Made by a program: the position numbers and the translations under genes | Source of the DNA: VRUE01 sp963728365 | GTDB taxonomy: Bacteria > Actinomycetota > Thermoleophilia > Solirubrobacterales > 70-9 | DNA length: 64,000 nucleotides | Direction: 5' to 3' | NCBI GenBank assembly: GCA_963728365.1 | Contig: CAVSJI010000002.1 | Location: 145,721-209,720 of the forward strand | Notes under the pieces: model-generated | Database searches by the model: none | The model's input: the letters and a program-made list of their open reading frames with translations, nothing else | Told to the model about the DNA's origin: nothing | In this document: piece by piece, positions 1-9,577 of the stretch | Numbering within the stretch: position 1 is the stretch's first letter | How the letters are laid out: the number at the start of each line of letters is the position of its first letter

Positions 1-1
1 G

Positions 2-2110
2 GCCTATTGGTATCTGAGTTCGGGTCAGGGAACCAACGCGCCTACGATCCGCGTTGACGTCAAGGAGGGAAACGGCAAGGTTACGGTGTCATGGACGCGC
101 GTGAAGACCAGTGGCGGCGCTGCCGTCACCGGATACGACGTGATGGCCGAACCGTATGGGACCGACCGCGTCCCTCCGCCGCGTCTTGTAACGCCACCAG
201 CAGAGCGAGTGCCGGCAGCGGATTCTAAGCCGATCACTATCTCGGGGCTACTAGAGGATTGCCACCAGCGCTACCGGGTCGTTGTCACTCCCGCGACCAA
301 CTCCGGCTCGGGGCCTCCTGTCACATCGCGACCGTTTCGCCCCTCCGGAATCGTAAACCCTGGGAGACCGCCATACGTCGTGATCCTGCTCGACGGCATC
401 GGCGAGTCTAAGCCCGGCTTCACGCTTGATCCCTACCACCCAACGATGAACGCAGCGTACCCAAGCTACTGTCCAGAGAACATCAACCATACAGGGCAGT
501 ACGTGAGCGGGCCGTACGGTGATTTCAAGAAGTCCCCGAGGGGACCCGCTGAATTCTTCGCAAAGTGGAACTTTTTCGATCCGTCAGACACCGCGAACGG
601 CAACGATCCGCGGAAGAACTCCAACTCAACACCCCGCGATCTCTCGCGTCCTGATGGTCAGACTCCGGGACGTGAAACCCACACGTTCATGCTCGATGCG
701 ATCGCCGCCAGGGGAGCCGTGATTTTGCCTTACAGCTACACGTCGGCCGTACTCAAAGCAGGCCGAGGATTTGATCCGACGTTCAACTTCCAGGCTTATT
801 CGTCATGCAACTCAACACCACCGTTCGTCGTCAACGGCTCACATCTCCCGGGGTGTGATCCCTCTGGTTCGGTCCCGCAAAGACAATTCACGTTGGACCA
901 CGACGTTCAGCAACTCGACCTTGAGGTGCTGACGATACGCAAGATGTGGAAGAACGTACCGATCGTCATCGTCGGTCACAGCCAGGGCGGCCTTATCGCG
1001 TTCGACGCCTGGTCCCACCAGACCTCCTCAGGCCTGACTCTGCCACCGGTGGACCATCTATTTTCCCTCGATTCGCCGATCAATGGCGCATGCCTCTGGA
1101 TAGGGTCCACGTGCCTACGCAACGAGGGCTACCCAGAGTTCAGCTCACTTGCCGCCCGTGTAAGCGATGATCGCACCTACATCGCAAGGGACAGCTCGCT
1201 TCACAACCCATTCCGCCTCATTGGCACCTGGGGTGACGAAGTTCGGGTGAATGGCCCCCCAATTCTGGGCTACTTCCCTGCATATGGAACAGGGAACGAG
1301 ACGCTCCAGCACCAGCTGCTCGTGGAGTCAGCTAGCTGCATCTCCGTAAGCAGTGACTCCGGCTGCCCCGACCCTCCTGATCACATAAGCACCTGGAGTC
1401 CCTCGTCGGCAGCGACCAATGAGTGCAAGATTTCCAATCGCGGTTGGGTTAACGAAGACGCTCACTTCATTGTGAAGTTCTGCCCAGGCAACGTTAATTA
1501 CTTCAACACCGTCCTCGGTCTCTCGCTGGATCAAACAGTTCCGAGAGCGCCGTGTAGCACCGACACGTTTCTTGGCGTTGTGAGAAGCAGCTACTCAAGC
1601 TCGAACATACACTCGTTGGTAGGTGTTGGCCAACCGACTTGCGTGGACGGCTACGCCGAGGAGGACTTCGTCCCGTACGCCGGCGGGCAGCAGGCGCCCT
1701 TCTTCTTCAACGAGGTGAGCCCCGGGGAGTGGAACCTCATCGAAGGAGGCAATACTGGTCAGTTTCCGGCCGCCTGCTCGACGATTCCGCCCGCCATCAT
1801 GATGAAGCTGGGATTCGGCTGCCCAACGCCACAGACGCAGAGTTGCTCTATACCGGGTGGCGCCGAGGGGGGGATGGATCTACCGTTCACCACTATCAGT
1901 TTAAGTTGTGCTGATGGCACGCGTCTGGTGAGGGCAGTTACCGCCGCTATCCCTAACTACGGGACTGCAGGAACCTTGCATCAGGTGCAAGGTTTCGTAT
2001 GCCAGATAGCACCCCCCGCTGGTTCCCCGCGTGGCTCGCACGTCAGCCCTGGCTGGCGGGTAACCTGCACCAAGGGCGCAGAGACGCTGGACTTTGAGCT
2101 GCCGGGCTGA
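2..2110 (+). CDS. Secreted FN3 / alpha-beta hydrolase (esterase- or lipase-like), 5' truncated by window edge
   Basis: The reading frame is open from the left edge of the window (702 visible residues), so the true start lies outside; the first in-window start codon is a GTG at 86, but the fold already runs before it. The first ~110 residues look like a fibronectin type III domain (VSWTRV, then a YRVVVTPAT-type strand). The rest resembles a secreted alpha/beta hydrolase: a hydrophobic strand (VVILLDGIGES) and the nucleophile elbow GHSQGG with Ser at visible residue 327. There are many cysteines and Asn/Ser-rich loops, which suits an extracytoplasmic protein. Base composition is clearly less GC-rich than the genes after 3131, suggesting acquired DNA. 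The substrate cannot be told, and I cannot assign the acid and His of the triad. Confidence 0.7.
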   Translation, partial: AYWYLSSGQGTNAPTIRVDVKEGNGKVTVSWTRVKTSGGAAVTGYDVMAEPYGTDRVPPPRLVTPPAERVPAADSKPITISGLLEDCHQRYRVVVTPATNSGSGPPVTSRPFRPSGIVNPGRPPYVVILLDGIGESKPGFTLDPYHPTMNAAYPSYCPENINHTGQYVSGPYGDFKKSPRGPAEFFAKWNFFDPSDTANGNDPRKNSNSTPRDLSRPDGQTPGRETHTFMLDAIAARGAVILPYSYTSAVLKAGRGFDPTFNFQAYSSCNSTPPFVVNGSHLPGCDPSGSVPQRQFTLDHDVQQLDLEVLTIRKMWKNVPIVIVGHSQGGLIAFDAWSHQTSSGLTLPPVDHLFSLDSPINGACLWIGSTCLRNEGYPEFSSLAARVSDDRTYIARDSSLHNPFRLIGTWGDEVRVNGPPILGYFPAYGTGNETLQHQLLVESASCISVSSDSGCPDPPDHISTWSPSSAATNECKISNRGWVNEDAHFIVKFCPGNVNYFNTVLGLSLDQTVPRAPCSTDTFLGVVRSSYSSSNIHSLVGVGQPTCVDGYAEEDFVPYAGGQQAPFFFNEVSPGEWNLIEGGNTGQFPAACSTIPPAIMMKLGFGCPTPQTQSCSIPGGAEGGMDLPFTTISLSCADGTRLVRAVTAAIPNYGTAGTLHQVQGFVCQIAPPAGSPRGSHVSPGWRVTCTKGAETLDFELPG

Positions 2111-2384
2111 GCACTTGTTGAGCGACGGCCGCGTTACTCCGGCCGGTCAGATCACTCGATTCTCGCTCTCGCTGTGATGTTCGAGGCGGGTCACGCCTAC
2201 CGGCGCGTTCCACCCCTGGGGCTCCGGCCGCCTCGGTCTCCTAGCCCTGGCGACCCTTGCCGTGCCCGTCAAGCCGCGCCAGTCCTAGCTGCCAGCTGTG
2301 TTAGTCGGGAGCCAATGGTGGGGTCCGATGCCGGTAGCGCGTGCCTCCACTTCCACGCGGGAGCAGTTGTGTCAGGATCGCCGC

Positions 2385-2804
2385 ATGGCAGATAGATCGG
2401 TCGCGGACCGACTCCGCGGATTCGGCGTGAAGGGCATCCTCGTGCAGATGGCCGAACGTGGGCAGATTCTTGAGCTGAAGTGCGAGATGCCGCAGTGCTA
2501 TCACCCCAACGGACGCGACAAGTTCGAATCGCTCGCGACGGAGCGCAGGATGTGGGCGCCCTCGCGCGACCACTACCCGATCCTCAGGTCGGCTGGTGGA
2601 AAGCTACGTGCCGACAACGTTCGGCTGTCCCATGTCGAGTGCAATCAGCGTGACCACACGCGGCGGAAGCAGATCGGGGCATTGCTTCTTGCAGGCGAAT
2701 CGCTGGAAGACATCGCCGACACGCTGAACCGCAAGAAGACCCCAGCGTTTCACGGAACGAAACGATGGACGGCGGCCATGGTGCGCGAGGCCTACGTGTC
2801 CTAG
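2385..2804 (+). CDS. HNH-endonuclease-like protein with recombinase-like C-terminal helix segment
   Basis: 139 aa from the ATG preceded by AGGA seven bases upstream; the frame is open further 5' but that ATG has the better ribosome site. A Cys pair (C33, C38), then D62-H63, N78, H83 and C86-N87 follow the order of an HNH beta-beta-alpha nuclease (DH...N...H..CN), and the C-terminal Cys/His set could bind structural zinc. Residues 104-137 (GESLEDIADTLN ... GTKRWTAAMV) resemble the small helix-turn-helix segment at the end of serine-recombinase catalytic regions, where IA..LN is followed by a G..W motif. It lies between the esterase-like gene and tRNA-Pro, in the same less GC-rich stretch, which fits a mobile-element or phage remnant. 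Function is inferred from motifs only. Confidence 0.6.
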   Translation: MADRSVADRLRGFGVKGILVQMAERGQILELKCEMPQCYHPNGRDKFESLATERRMWAPSRDHYPILRSAGGKLRADNVRLSHVECNQRDHTRRKQIGALLLAGESLEDIADTLNRKKTPAFHGTKRWTAAMVREAYVS

Positions 2805-2984
2805 TCCAGGTTCCGCTTCGCGCGATAAGCGACTCCATATGGTTGACGGATTGCCGCGACACTTCGCGGCCGGGACTTCGTCATGCGTGCGTCCGCACCA
2901 CTCCGCAAAAAGCCCCTCCTACGCCGATCCCTGGAGCGACCTGACGAGCCTGTGCGGGGCAAGTCGCGCAGGGGATCTTTCATA

Positions 2985-3058
2985 TCGGGGCGCCCGGATT
3001 CGAACCGGGGACCTCGGCCACCCAAAGGCCGCGCGCTACCAGGCTGCGCCACGCCCCG
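2985..3058 (-). tRNA. tRNA-Pro (anticodon TGG)
   Basis: The minus strand folds as a complete cloverleaf: 7-bp acceptor CGGGGCG/CGCCCCG, D stem GCGC/GCGC, anticodon stem CGGCC/GGCCG with loop TTTGGGT (anticodon TGG), T stem CCCGG/CCGGG with loop TTCGAAT, and discriminator A. CCA is not encoded. The 3' end points toward the accessory genes at the left of the window, so this may be an integration target. Confidence 0.95.
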
Positions 3059-3066
3059 CTAGGGCC

Positions 3067-3072
3067 AGTGTA
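3067..3072 (-). promoter_or_regulatory. Possible -10 box of tRNA-Pro
   Basis: The minus strand reads TACACT about 8-13 bases before the first tRNA base, a reasonable -10 hexamer for a tRNA promoter. I see no convincing -35 partner at 17 bases, so this is a weak call. Confidence 0.3.
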
Positions 3073-3130
3073 GAGCGGGATCCTGGGGCGGGAGCGACAG
3101 ACCTCGAGGCAACCGCTAGGTTTCGCCCCA

Positions 3131-4417
3131 GTGGCCGACGTTCGCGCCTTCAAAGCCCTTCACTACGACCTCGACGCGGTCGGGTCGCTGCAGGACGTGG
3201 TGGCGCCTCCCTATGACGTGATCGACCCGGGGACTCGGGCCGAGCTGCTCGCGCGCTCCCCTTACAACGCGGTTGGCGTCGACCTGCCCAAGCCCTATGG
3301 CGAGACCGGGCCCCAGGCTGCCGACGAGGGCGATCCTTACGCGGCGGCCGGCGCCTCGATCGAGGCCTGGCAAAAGGCGGGGGCCCTGGTCCACGACACC
3401 GAGGACGCGATCTGGGCGATGGAGCAGGAGTACACCGGCCCCGACGGCGCCTCGCACGTGCGCCACGGCGTCCTCGTCCGAGTGCGTGTCACCGACTTCG
3501 AGGAGGGCTCGGTCCTTCCCCACGAGCGCACCCTGCCTGGCCCCAAGCAGGACCGGCTCGAGCTGATGCGCGCCACCCGCTGCAACCTCTCGCCGATCTT
3601 CTCGCTGAGCACGGTCGACCCCTGGCCGGTGATCGTCGGTGAGATCCGCGGCATGGAGCCCTGGGGCGAAGCGACCGACGAAGCGGGCACGCTGACCCGC
3701 GTCTGGCGCCACCCCGGGCTGGTCGAGGAGCTTCCCGAAGCGCTCGCCGACGCCCAGCTGCTGATCGCCGACGGCCACCACCGCTACGAGACCGCGATCG
3801 CCTACCGCGACGAGATCGGCGGCGAGGGGCCCCACAACTACACGCTGATGGCGCTCACCGGCCTCGACGACCCGGGGCTCTCGGTCTACCCCACTCACCG
3901 CCTGCTCTCCGGCTTCCGCGAGGACCCCGAGCGCCAGCAGCGCCTCGGCGCCGGCCTGCGCGAGCTCTTCGAGGTCACCGAGGTCGACGCCGAGCGGATC
4001 GACCCGCTGGGCGAGCAGGGGGTTGGCGTCTTCGGCCTCTACGACGCCCACCACAAGCAGGCATTTCGCCTGCGCCTCAAGGACACGGCGATCGCCGAGC
4101 TCGACCGCCGGCTCGCGGGTCAGCCCGAGGCCTACCGGCGCCTCGACGCGGCGATCCTCGAGACGCTCGTCCTCAAGGGCATCGCCGGGCTCAGCGAAGA
4201 CGACATCCTCGCCAAGCGCGGCGTCGGCTACGCGAAGAGCGTCCCCGACTCACTGCGCCTGATCGAGGAGGGCGCCTACGACGTCGCCTTCGTCCTGCGC
4301 CCGATCCCGGTCGACCAGACCAAGGCGATCTGCGAAAGCGACGCCAACATGCCGCCCAAGTCGACCTACTTCTACCCCAAGGTGCTCACCGGCCTGGTCT
4401 TCAACCCGCTGTACTGA
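3131..4417 (+). CDS. DUF1015 family protein
   Basis: 428 aa from a GTG start, the full length expected for DUF1015. Recognisable motifs are the N-terminal VAPPYDVI segment, the middle RDRLEL/HERTLPGPK-type segment and the IADGHHRYETA motif near residue 215. DUF1015 proteins are widespread and soluble. I do not know a settled reaction; distant resemblance to ParB/SerK-type nucleotide-using enzymes has been discussed, but I would not assign it here. It is divergent from tRNA-Pro and is followed after 31 bases by the cobalamin adenosyltransferase gene on the same strand, so the two may be cotranscribed. Confidence 0.9.
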   Translation: MADVRAFKALHYDLDAVGSLQDVVAPPYDVIDPGTRAELLARSPYNAVGVDLPKPYGETGPQAADEGDPYAAAGASIEAWQKAGALVHDTEDAIWAMEQEYTGPDGASHVRHGVLVRVRVTDFEEGSVLPHERTLPGPKQDRLELMRATRCNLSPIFSLSTVDPWPVIVGEIRGMEPWGEATDEAGTLTRVWRHPGLVEELPEALADAQLLIADGHHRYETAIAYRDEIGGEGPHNYTLMALTGLDDPGLSVYPTHRLLSGFREDPERQQRLGAGLRELFEVTEVDAERIDPLGEQGVGVFGLYDAHHKQAFRLRLKDTAIAELDRRLAGQPEAYRRLDAAILETLVLKGIAGLSEDDILAKRGVGYAKSVPDSLRLIEEGAYDVAFVLRPIPVDQTKAICESDANMPPKSTYFYPKVLTGLVFNPLY

Positions 4418-4448
4418 GCACCGCTCCGGGTGCCCTTAGGATGGGCGC

Positions 4449-5018
4449 GTGGTTCGGATCTACACCAAGAAGGGCGACGACGGGACGACCTCGCTCTGGT
4501 ACGGGGGGCGGGTGCCCAAGCACCACGGCCGGACCGAGGCCTACGGCTCGCTCGACGAGGCCTGCTCCGACCTCGGCGTGGCGCGCGCCCTATGCGACGC
4601 CGGCGAGGCGGAGCTGGCCGCCGACATCCTCCGTCTCCAGGACGACCTCTTCATCGCCGGCGCCGAGCTGGCGACCGCGCCCGAGGCGGCGGAGCGGCTG
4701 GAGGACGGGGTCAGCCGGGTCACCGAGGAGATGGTCGCCGAGCTCGAGCAGCGAATCGACCGCTACATGGACGAGGTCGAGCTGCCACCCCAGTTCGTGA
4801 TCCCGGGCGGCAGCCGGCTCTCCGCCCAGCTCGACGTCGCACGCGCCGCGATCCGCCGCGCCGAGCGTCGCATCACCGCGCTCGCCGACGCCGGTGAGCT
4901 GGCCAGCGAGACCGTGATCCACTTCGTCAACCGAGCCTCCGACCTCGCCTACGCGATGGCCCGCTTCGCCGACGTCGACGACCCGGTCCTCTTCGAGGGC
5001 CGCCGCCGCGAGCGATGA
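4449..5018 (+). CDS. pduO: ATP:cob(I)alamin adenosyltransferase, PduO type
   Basis: 189 aa from a GTG start. The N-terminal MVRIYTKKGDDGTTSL loop binds ATP in PduO-type adenosyltransferases and is followed by the family signatures R.EAYGSLDEA and, in the C-terminal half, FVIPGGS, DVARAAIRRAERR and FVNRASDLAYAMAR. The enzyme transfers the 5'-deoxyadenosyl group of ATP to cob(I)alamin to make adenosylcobalamin in the cytoplasm. Length is normal for a single-domain member. Its last four bases overlap the start of the OsmC gene, so the two are translationally coupled. Confidence 0.95.
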   Translation: MVRIYTKKGDDGTTSLWYGGRVPKHHGRTEAYGSLDEACSDLGVARALCDAGEAELAADILRLQDDLFIAGAELATAPEAAERLEDGVSRVTEEMVAELEQRIDRYMDEVELPPQFVIPGGSRLSAQLDVARAAIRRAERRITALADAGELASETVIHFVNRASDLAYAMARFADVDDPVLFEGRRRER

Positions 5019-5413
5019 AGGTCGTAGCCAAGCGCGTCGATGGGTACGCCCACGACGTCGAGATCGAGGGCGGCCACACGATTCGCATCGACGAGCCGCC
5101 GGGCAAGGGCGGTGCCGACACCGGACCTGCCCCGACCCGCCTAGTCGCCGCCTCGCTCGCCGGCTGCGTCGCGGTCACGATCGAGATGTACGCCGAGCGC
5201 AAGGGCTGGGACGTGGGCGCCATCGAGGTGGACGTCGAGGTCGAGTACGACGGGGTTGCGCCGCGATCCTTCGCGATCTCGCTCCACCTGCCCGCCGGTC
5301 TGAGCGACGAGCAGCGCCGGCGCCTGCTCGTGATCGCCGGCAAGTGCCCGGTGCACAAGGTGCTCGCCGGCGAGACGCCGGTCACCGTCTCCGACCGGGT
5401 CGAGTCGCTCTGA
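5015..5413 (+). CDS. OsmC family protein
   Basis: 132 aa, starting in an ATGA overlap with the adenosyltransferase. It has the OsmC fold signatures, with the two redox cysteines of this family at C51 (SLAGCVAVT) and C111 (GKCPVHK), the second followed by the usual CP(V/I)H. OsmC/Ohr relatives reduce organic hydroperoxides through this thiol pair; many family members are of unproven substrate, so I call only the family. Its stop codon overlaps the ATG of the SDR gene (TGATG), continuing the operon. Confidence 0.88.
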   Translation: MKVVAKRVDGYAHDVEIEGGHTIRIDEPPGKGGADTGPAPTRLVAASLAGCVAVTIEMYAERKGWDVGAIEVDVEVEYDGVAPRSFAISLHLPAGLSDEQRRRLLVIAGKCPVHKVLAGETPVTVSDRVESL

Positions 5414-6213
5414 TGGACCTCGGCCTCAAGGGGCGCGCCTGCGTCGTCACCGGAGCGAGCCGCGGGATCGGCGCCGCTACGGCACGGCTGCTCTGCGCCG
5501 AGGGCGCCGCTGTGCTGCTCGTGGCGCGGGGTGAGGAGCGGCTGAGGGCCGTCGCCGAGGCGGCCGCCGAGGCCGGCGGCGCGACCGCCACCCTCGCCCT
5601 CGACGTCACCGACGCCGGCGCCGGCGAGCGCATGCTGGCAGCCGCGACCGAAGCCTTCGGCGGCCTCGACGTGCTGGTCAACAACGCCGGCGCCGCCCAG
5701 TGGCGCGACCTCGACGACGTGCCCGAGGAGGACTGGCGCGCCCAGTACGAGCTCAGCGTGATCGCGCCGCTGCGGGCGATGCGCGCCGCGATCCCGCCGA
5801 TGGCCGCGCGCGGCTGGGGCCGGGTCGTCAACGTCTGCTCGACCGCCGGCAAGCGCCCCTCGGCGGCGATGCCCGAGTACTCGGTGGCGAAGGCCGCCGA
5901 GCTCTCGCTCTCGCGCCTCTTCGCCGACCGCCACGCGGGCGACGGCGTGCTCGTCAACGCGATCTGCCCCGGCCCGGTGGAATCGGAGATGTGGATGGAG
6001 CCCGGCGGCCTGCTCGACCAGTCGCACGCGATGAGCGGCGCGGCCAGCCGCGAGGAGGCGCTCGCCGAAGCCGGCGCCAAGCGCCCGATCGGGCGCCTCG
6101 CCCAGGCCGAGGAGATCGCCGGGGCGATCGTCTTCCTCTGCTCCGAGCGCGCCTCCTACGTCAGCGGCGCGGCATGGTCCGTAGATGGCGGCACCGTGCA
6201 GGTGATCATTTGA
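5413..6213 (+). CDS. SDR family oxidoreductase
   Basis: 266 aa; the ATG in the TGATG overlap with the OsmC stop is chosen over an in-frame start 69 bases upstream, because the Rossmann fold begins nine residues after it. Motifs: TGASRGIG (NAD(P) binding), NNAG near residue 94, catalytic Ser in VCSTAG and the YSVAK pair (Y...K), then PGPVES. These are the signatures of a classical short-chain dehydrogenase/reductase of the FabG-like kind, converting a carbonyl/hydroxyl substrate I cannot name. The downstream Nudix frame follows the TGA stop in the same phase. Confidence 0.9.
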   Translation: MDLGLKGRACVVTGASRGIGAATARLLCAEGAAVLLVARGEERLRAVAEAAAEAGGATATLALDVTDAGAGERMLAAATEAFGGLDVLVNNAGAAQWRDLDDVPEEDWRAQYELSVIAPLRAMRAAIPPMAARGWGRVVNVCSTAGKRPSAAMPEYSVAKAAELSLSRLFADRHAGDGVLVNAICPGPVESEMWMEPGGLLDQSHAMSGAASREEALAEAGAKRPIGRLAQAEEIAGAIVFLCSERASYVSGAAWSVDGGTVQVII

Positions 6214-6267
6214 GGACCCCCTGGGCCACTTTCCTACCCCTGGAGGGCAGGTAAGTCGCCCACCCCC

Positions 6268-6759
6268 ATTGACGCAGCGGTTCTCCTCCCCCTCTACGGC
6301 TGGCCCGACGACGAGCCCGGGCTGATCTTCACCGAGCGGCGCGCCGACCTGCGCCGCCACGCCGGCGAGATCTCATTCCCCGGCGGGCGCCGCGACCCCG
6401 CCGACCCCGACCTCGCCGCGACCGCGCTGCGCGAGGCCGAGGAGGAGATCGGCCTCGACCCGGCCGCGGTCGAGCTCGGCGAGGCGCTGCCGGCGACCAA
6501 CACCTTCGTCACCGGCTACCGCATCCACCCCTTCGTCGGCCGCATCCCGCACCCGCGCGAGCTCGACCTGCGGCCCAGTCCGGCCGAGGTCGAGACCGTG
6601 CTCACCTACTCGCTCGCGGTGCTGCGCGAGAGCTACGCAATCCGCCGCCTGGTGCGCCGGGGCGTGCCGATCCACACCCCGACCTATGAGGTCGAAGGCC
6701 GGCTGATCTGGGGCGCGACCGCCCGAATCCTCGCCGACCTCCTCGACCGCGTCGGCTAG
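6268..6759 (+). CDS. Nudix hydrolase, CoA pyrophosphatase-like, with no ATG/GTG/TTG start
   Basis: A clear Nudix protein: from an ATT at 6268 the frame gives 163 residues with HAGEISFPGGRRD then TALREAEEEIGL, i.e. the G...REA.EE.GL box preceded by the SFPGG that marks the coenzyme A pyrophosphatase (NudL/PCD1) branch. Between the SDR stop (TGA at 6211) and the Nudix box there is no ATG, GTG, TTG or CTG codon in this phase; ATT is the best-placed candidate, with GGAGGG about 20 bases upstream. Either a rare start such as ATT is used, or translation continues from the SDR frame, which is in the same phase. The 3' end overlaps the convergent peroxiredoxin by four bases. Confidence 0.82.
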   Translation: MDAAVLLPLYGWPDDEPGLIFTERRADLRRHAGEISFPGGRRDPADPDLAATALREAEEEIGLDPAAVELGEALPATNTFVTGYRIHPFVGRIPHPRELDLRPSPAEVETVLTYSLAVLRESYAIRRLVRRGVPIHTPTYEVEGRLIWGATARILADLLDRVG

Positions 6760-7427
6760 ACCTTCTCCGCCTCGGACTGCGGCACTATCCGGATGTAGGG
6801 ACGCGGCTCCTGCCAGCCGTCGGGGTAGAGCTCCTTCGCTTCGTCGTTGGAGACCGAGCCGGAGATGATCACGTCGTCGCCCTGCCGCCACTGGGCCGGC
6901 GTCGCCACCTTGTGCTTGGCGGTCAGCTGCAGCGAGTCGACCACGCGCAGCACCTCGTCGAAGTTGCGACCGGTGGTCATCGGGTAGACGAGGATCAGTT
7001 TGATTTTCTTGTCGGGACCGATGACGAAGACGTTGCGGACCGTCTGGTTGTCGGCGGGAGTGCGATCCTCGACGCTGCCCGAGACGTCGGCTGGCAGCAT
7101 CCCGTAGAGCCGCGCGACGTTGAAGTCATGGTCGCTGATGATCGGGTAGTTGGGAGCGGTGCCCTGCGTCTCCTCGATGTCCTTGGCCCACTCGCCGTGC
7201 CGGTCCAGCGGGTCGATCGAGAGGCCGATGATCTTCACCCCGCGCTTCGCGAACTCCGGCTCGATGCTCGCCATGTAGCCGAGCTCGGTCGTGCAGACCG
7301 GCGTGAAGTCCTTCGGGTGGGAGAAGAGCACTGCCCAGGAGTCGCCGATCCAGTCGTGGAACTTGATCCGGCCCTCGGTGGTGTCGGCCTCGAAATCGGG
7401 TGCTACGTCGCCAAGCTGCAGAGCCAT
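6756..7427 (-). CDS. Peroxiredoxin, 1-Cys (Prx6) type
   Basis: 223 aa with the Prx active-site box HPKDFTPVCTTE (peroxidatic C45) and the long C-terminal part characteristic of the Prx6 branch, ending in QWRQGDDVII and PYIRIVPQ. It reduces hydrogen or alkyl hydroperoxides in the cytoplasm. No second conserved resolving cysteine is seen, which fits the 1-Cys mechanism. A strong ribosome site (GAGGAGGAA) lies seven bases before the ATG. Transcribed on its own toward the Nudix gene. Confidence 0.95.
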   Translation of the reverse strand: MALQLGDVAPDFEADTTEGRIKFHDWIGDSWAVLFSHPKDFTPVCTTELGYMASIEPEFAKRGVKIIGLSIDPLDRHGEWAKDIEETQGTAPNYPIISDHDFNVARLYGMLPADVSGSVEDRTPADNQTVRNVFVIGPDKKIKLILVYPMTTGRNFDEVLRVVDSLQLTAKHKVATPAQWRQGDDVIISGSVSNDEAKELYPDGWQEPRPYIRIVPQSEAEKV

Positions 7428-7475
7428 GAACCGTTCCTCCTCGCGTCTATCTCGATCAACGATTTACCTTAATCC

Positions 7476-7934
7476 CTATCCGAGTTTAGACATATCGACC
7501 TGCGAGCCGTCGCGGTCGGCGATCGCCACCGGAATGCGCCAGCGCTCGCCGGCGGCGCGGGCGATCTCCGTCCCTCCGGCGAGGATCGTCGGATCGACCG
7601 AGCCGGTCGCCTCGTAGACGAAGCGACGCACCGGTGTTTCCACCAAGTGTTCGAGGAAGCGCTCAAGGCGCGATCCGTGGATGGCGGCGAGGTTCTCGGC
7701 TTCGCCGCTCGCCGAGCCGAGCAGCCAGTGGACGACGGCGACGTCGGCGACAAGCTCCAGCAGCGTCGCCGGTCGGTCGGGGTCGGCGAGCGCGGGCTCG
7801 ATCCCAGCCGCCTCGATCGCGGCCAGACCCGCCTCGCGCCGGCTCGTCCCCCGCACCGCCCACCCGTCGTCCAGCAGGCTTCGCCCAAGCTCGCGCCCGC
7901 GGCAGCCGCAGCCGACGATCAGCGCCCGCGCCAA
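7476..7934 (-). CDS. NAD(P)-binding Rossmann protein, short
   Basis: 152 aa from a TTG start. The N-terminus RALIVGCGCRGRELG is a dinucleotide-binding turn, followed by GTSRR and a helix-strand pattern typical of atypical SDR/NAD-dependent epimerases. It is shorter than most of those enzymes (usually over 250 aa) and ends soon after a VYEATGSVD segment, so the substrate half is largely missing or reduced. Only one base separates its start from the stop of the gene upstream at 7936-8253, so the two form an operon. No specific reaction can be assigned. Confidence 0.65.
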   Translation of the reverse strand: MARALIVGCGCRGRELGRSLLDDGWAVRGTSRREAGLAAIEAAGIEPALADPDRPATLLELVADVAVVHWLLGSASGEAENLAAIHGSRLERFLEHLVETPVRRFVYEATGSVDPTILAGGTEIARAAGERWRIPVAIADRDGSQVDMSKLG

Positions 7935-7935
7935 C

Positions 7936-8253
7936 TCAGGTTGCCTCGAAGCCCCGCCGTCGGCGCAGCTTCTCCAGCTCCTCGGCCTCGACCTCGGCGC
8001 GCAGCTCCTGCTCGCTGCGCTCCTCCGCCCCGCGGCGGCGGCGCATCTCGTTCTGCGCCGCGAGCATCTGCTGCACGTCGTCGACCTCGTTCTGCGCCTC
8101 GACTTCCGGCGAGCGGGTCGGCTTCCAGTCGAGCAGCTCGGCGTTGCTGCCAGTGTAGAAATAGTCGATCAGGAAGAGGACGCCGACGATCACCAGCACC
8201 ATCCCGACTGTGCCAAGGACGAAGTACACGGCCCTAGGATACGCGCGCCGCAT
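7936..8253 (-). CDS. Small single-pass membrane protein with charged coiled coil
   Basis: 105 aa. Residues ~9-32 (YFVLGTVGMVLVIVGVLFLID) form one transmembrane helix, followed by a highly charged stretch rich in Glu, Arg and Gln (NEMRRRRGAEERSEQEL...) that would be helical or coiled-coil in the cytoplasm. The ATG is preceded by AGGGGAC on the minus strand. I do not recognise a family. It is divergent from the thiolase gene with 22 bases between the starts, so the promoters overlap or face each other. Confidence 0.65.
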   Translation of the reverse strand: MRRAYPRAVYFVLGTVGMVLVIVGVLFLIDYFYTGSNAELLDWKPTRSPEVEAQNEVDDVQQMLAAQNEMRRRRGAEERSEQELRAEVEAEELEKLRRRRGFEAT

Positions 8254-8275
8254 CCGTCCCCTTTAATGCCCGGTT

Positions 8276-9478
<1,203 letters not shown>

Positions 9479-9487
9479 GCACCCCCA

Positions 9488-9546
9488 AGTGCGAACTGCA
9501 TCAACTTCTCCCTCCGGCAGGTAGAGAAGTTGATGCAGTTCGCGCT
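9488..9546. repeat. Long perfect hairpin (20-bp arms, 13-nt loop)
   Basis: Arms GCGAACTGCATCAACTTCTC (9491-9510) and its exact complement (9524-9543) enclose a 13-base loop; three further pairs including one G-T wobble extend the stem. There is no T-tract, so it is not a simple terminator. The distal arm contains in-frame TTG-ATG codons that lead into the aminotransferase frame. Confidence 0.85.
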
Positions 9547-9577
9547 CGAAGCGTCTGAGGTAGCCTCGCGCGTCGAG

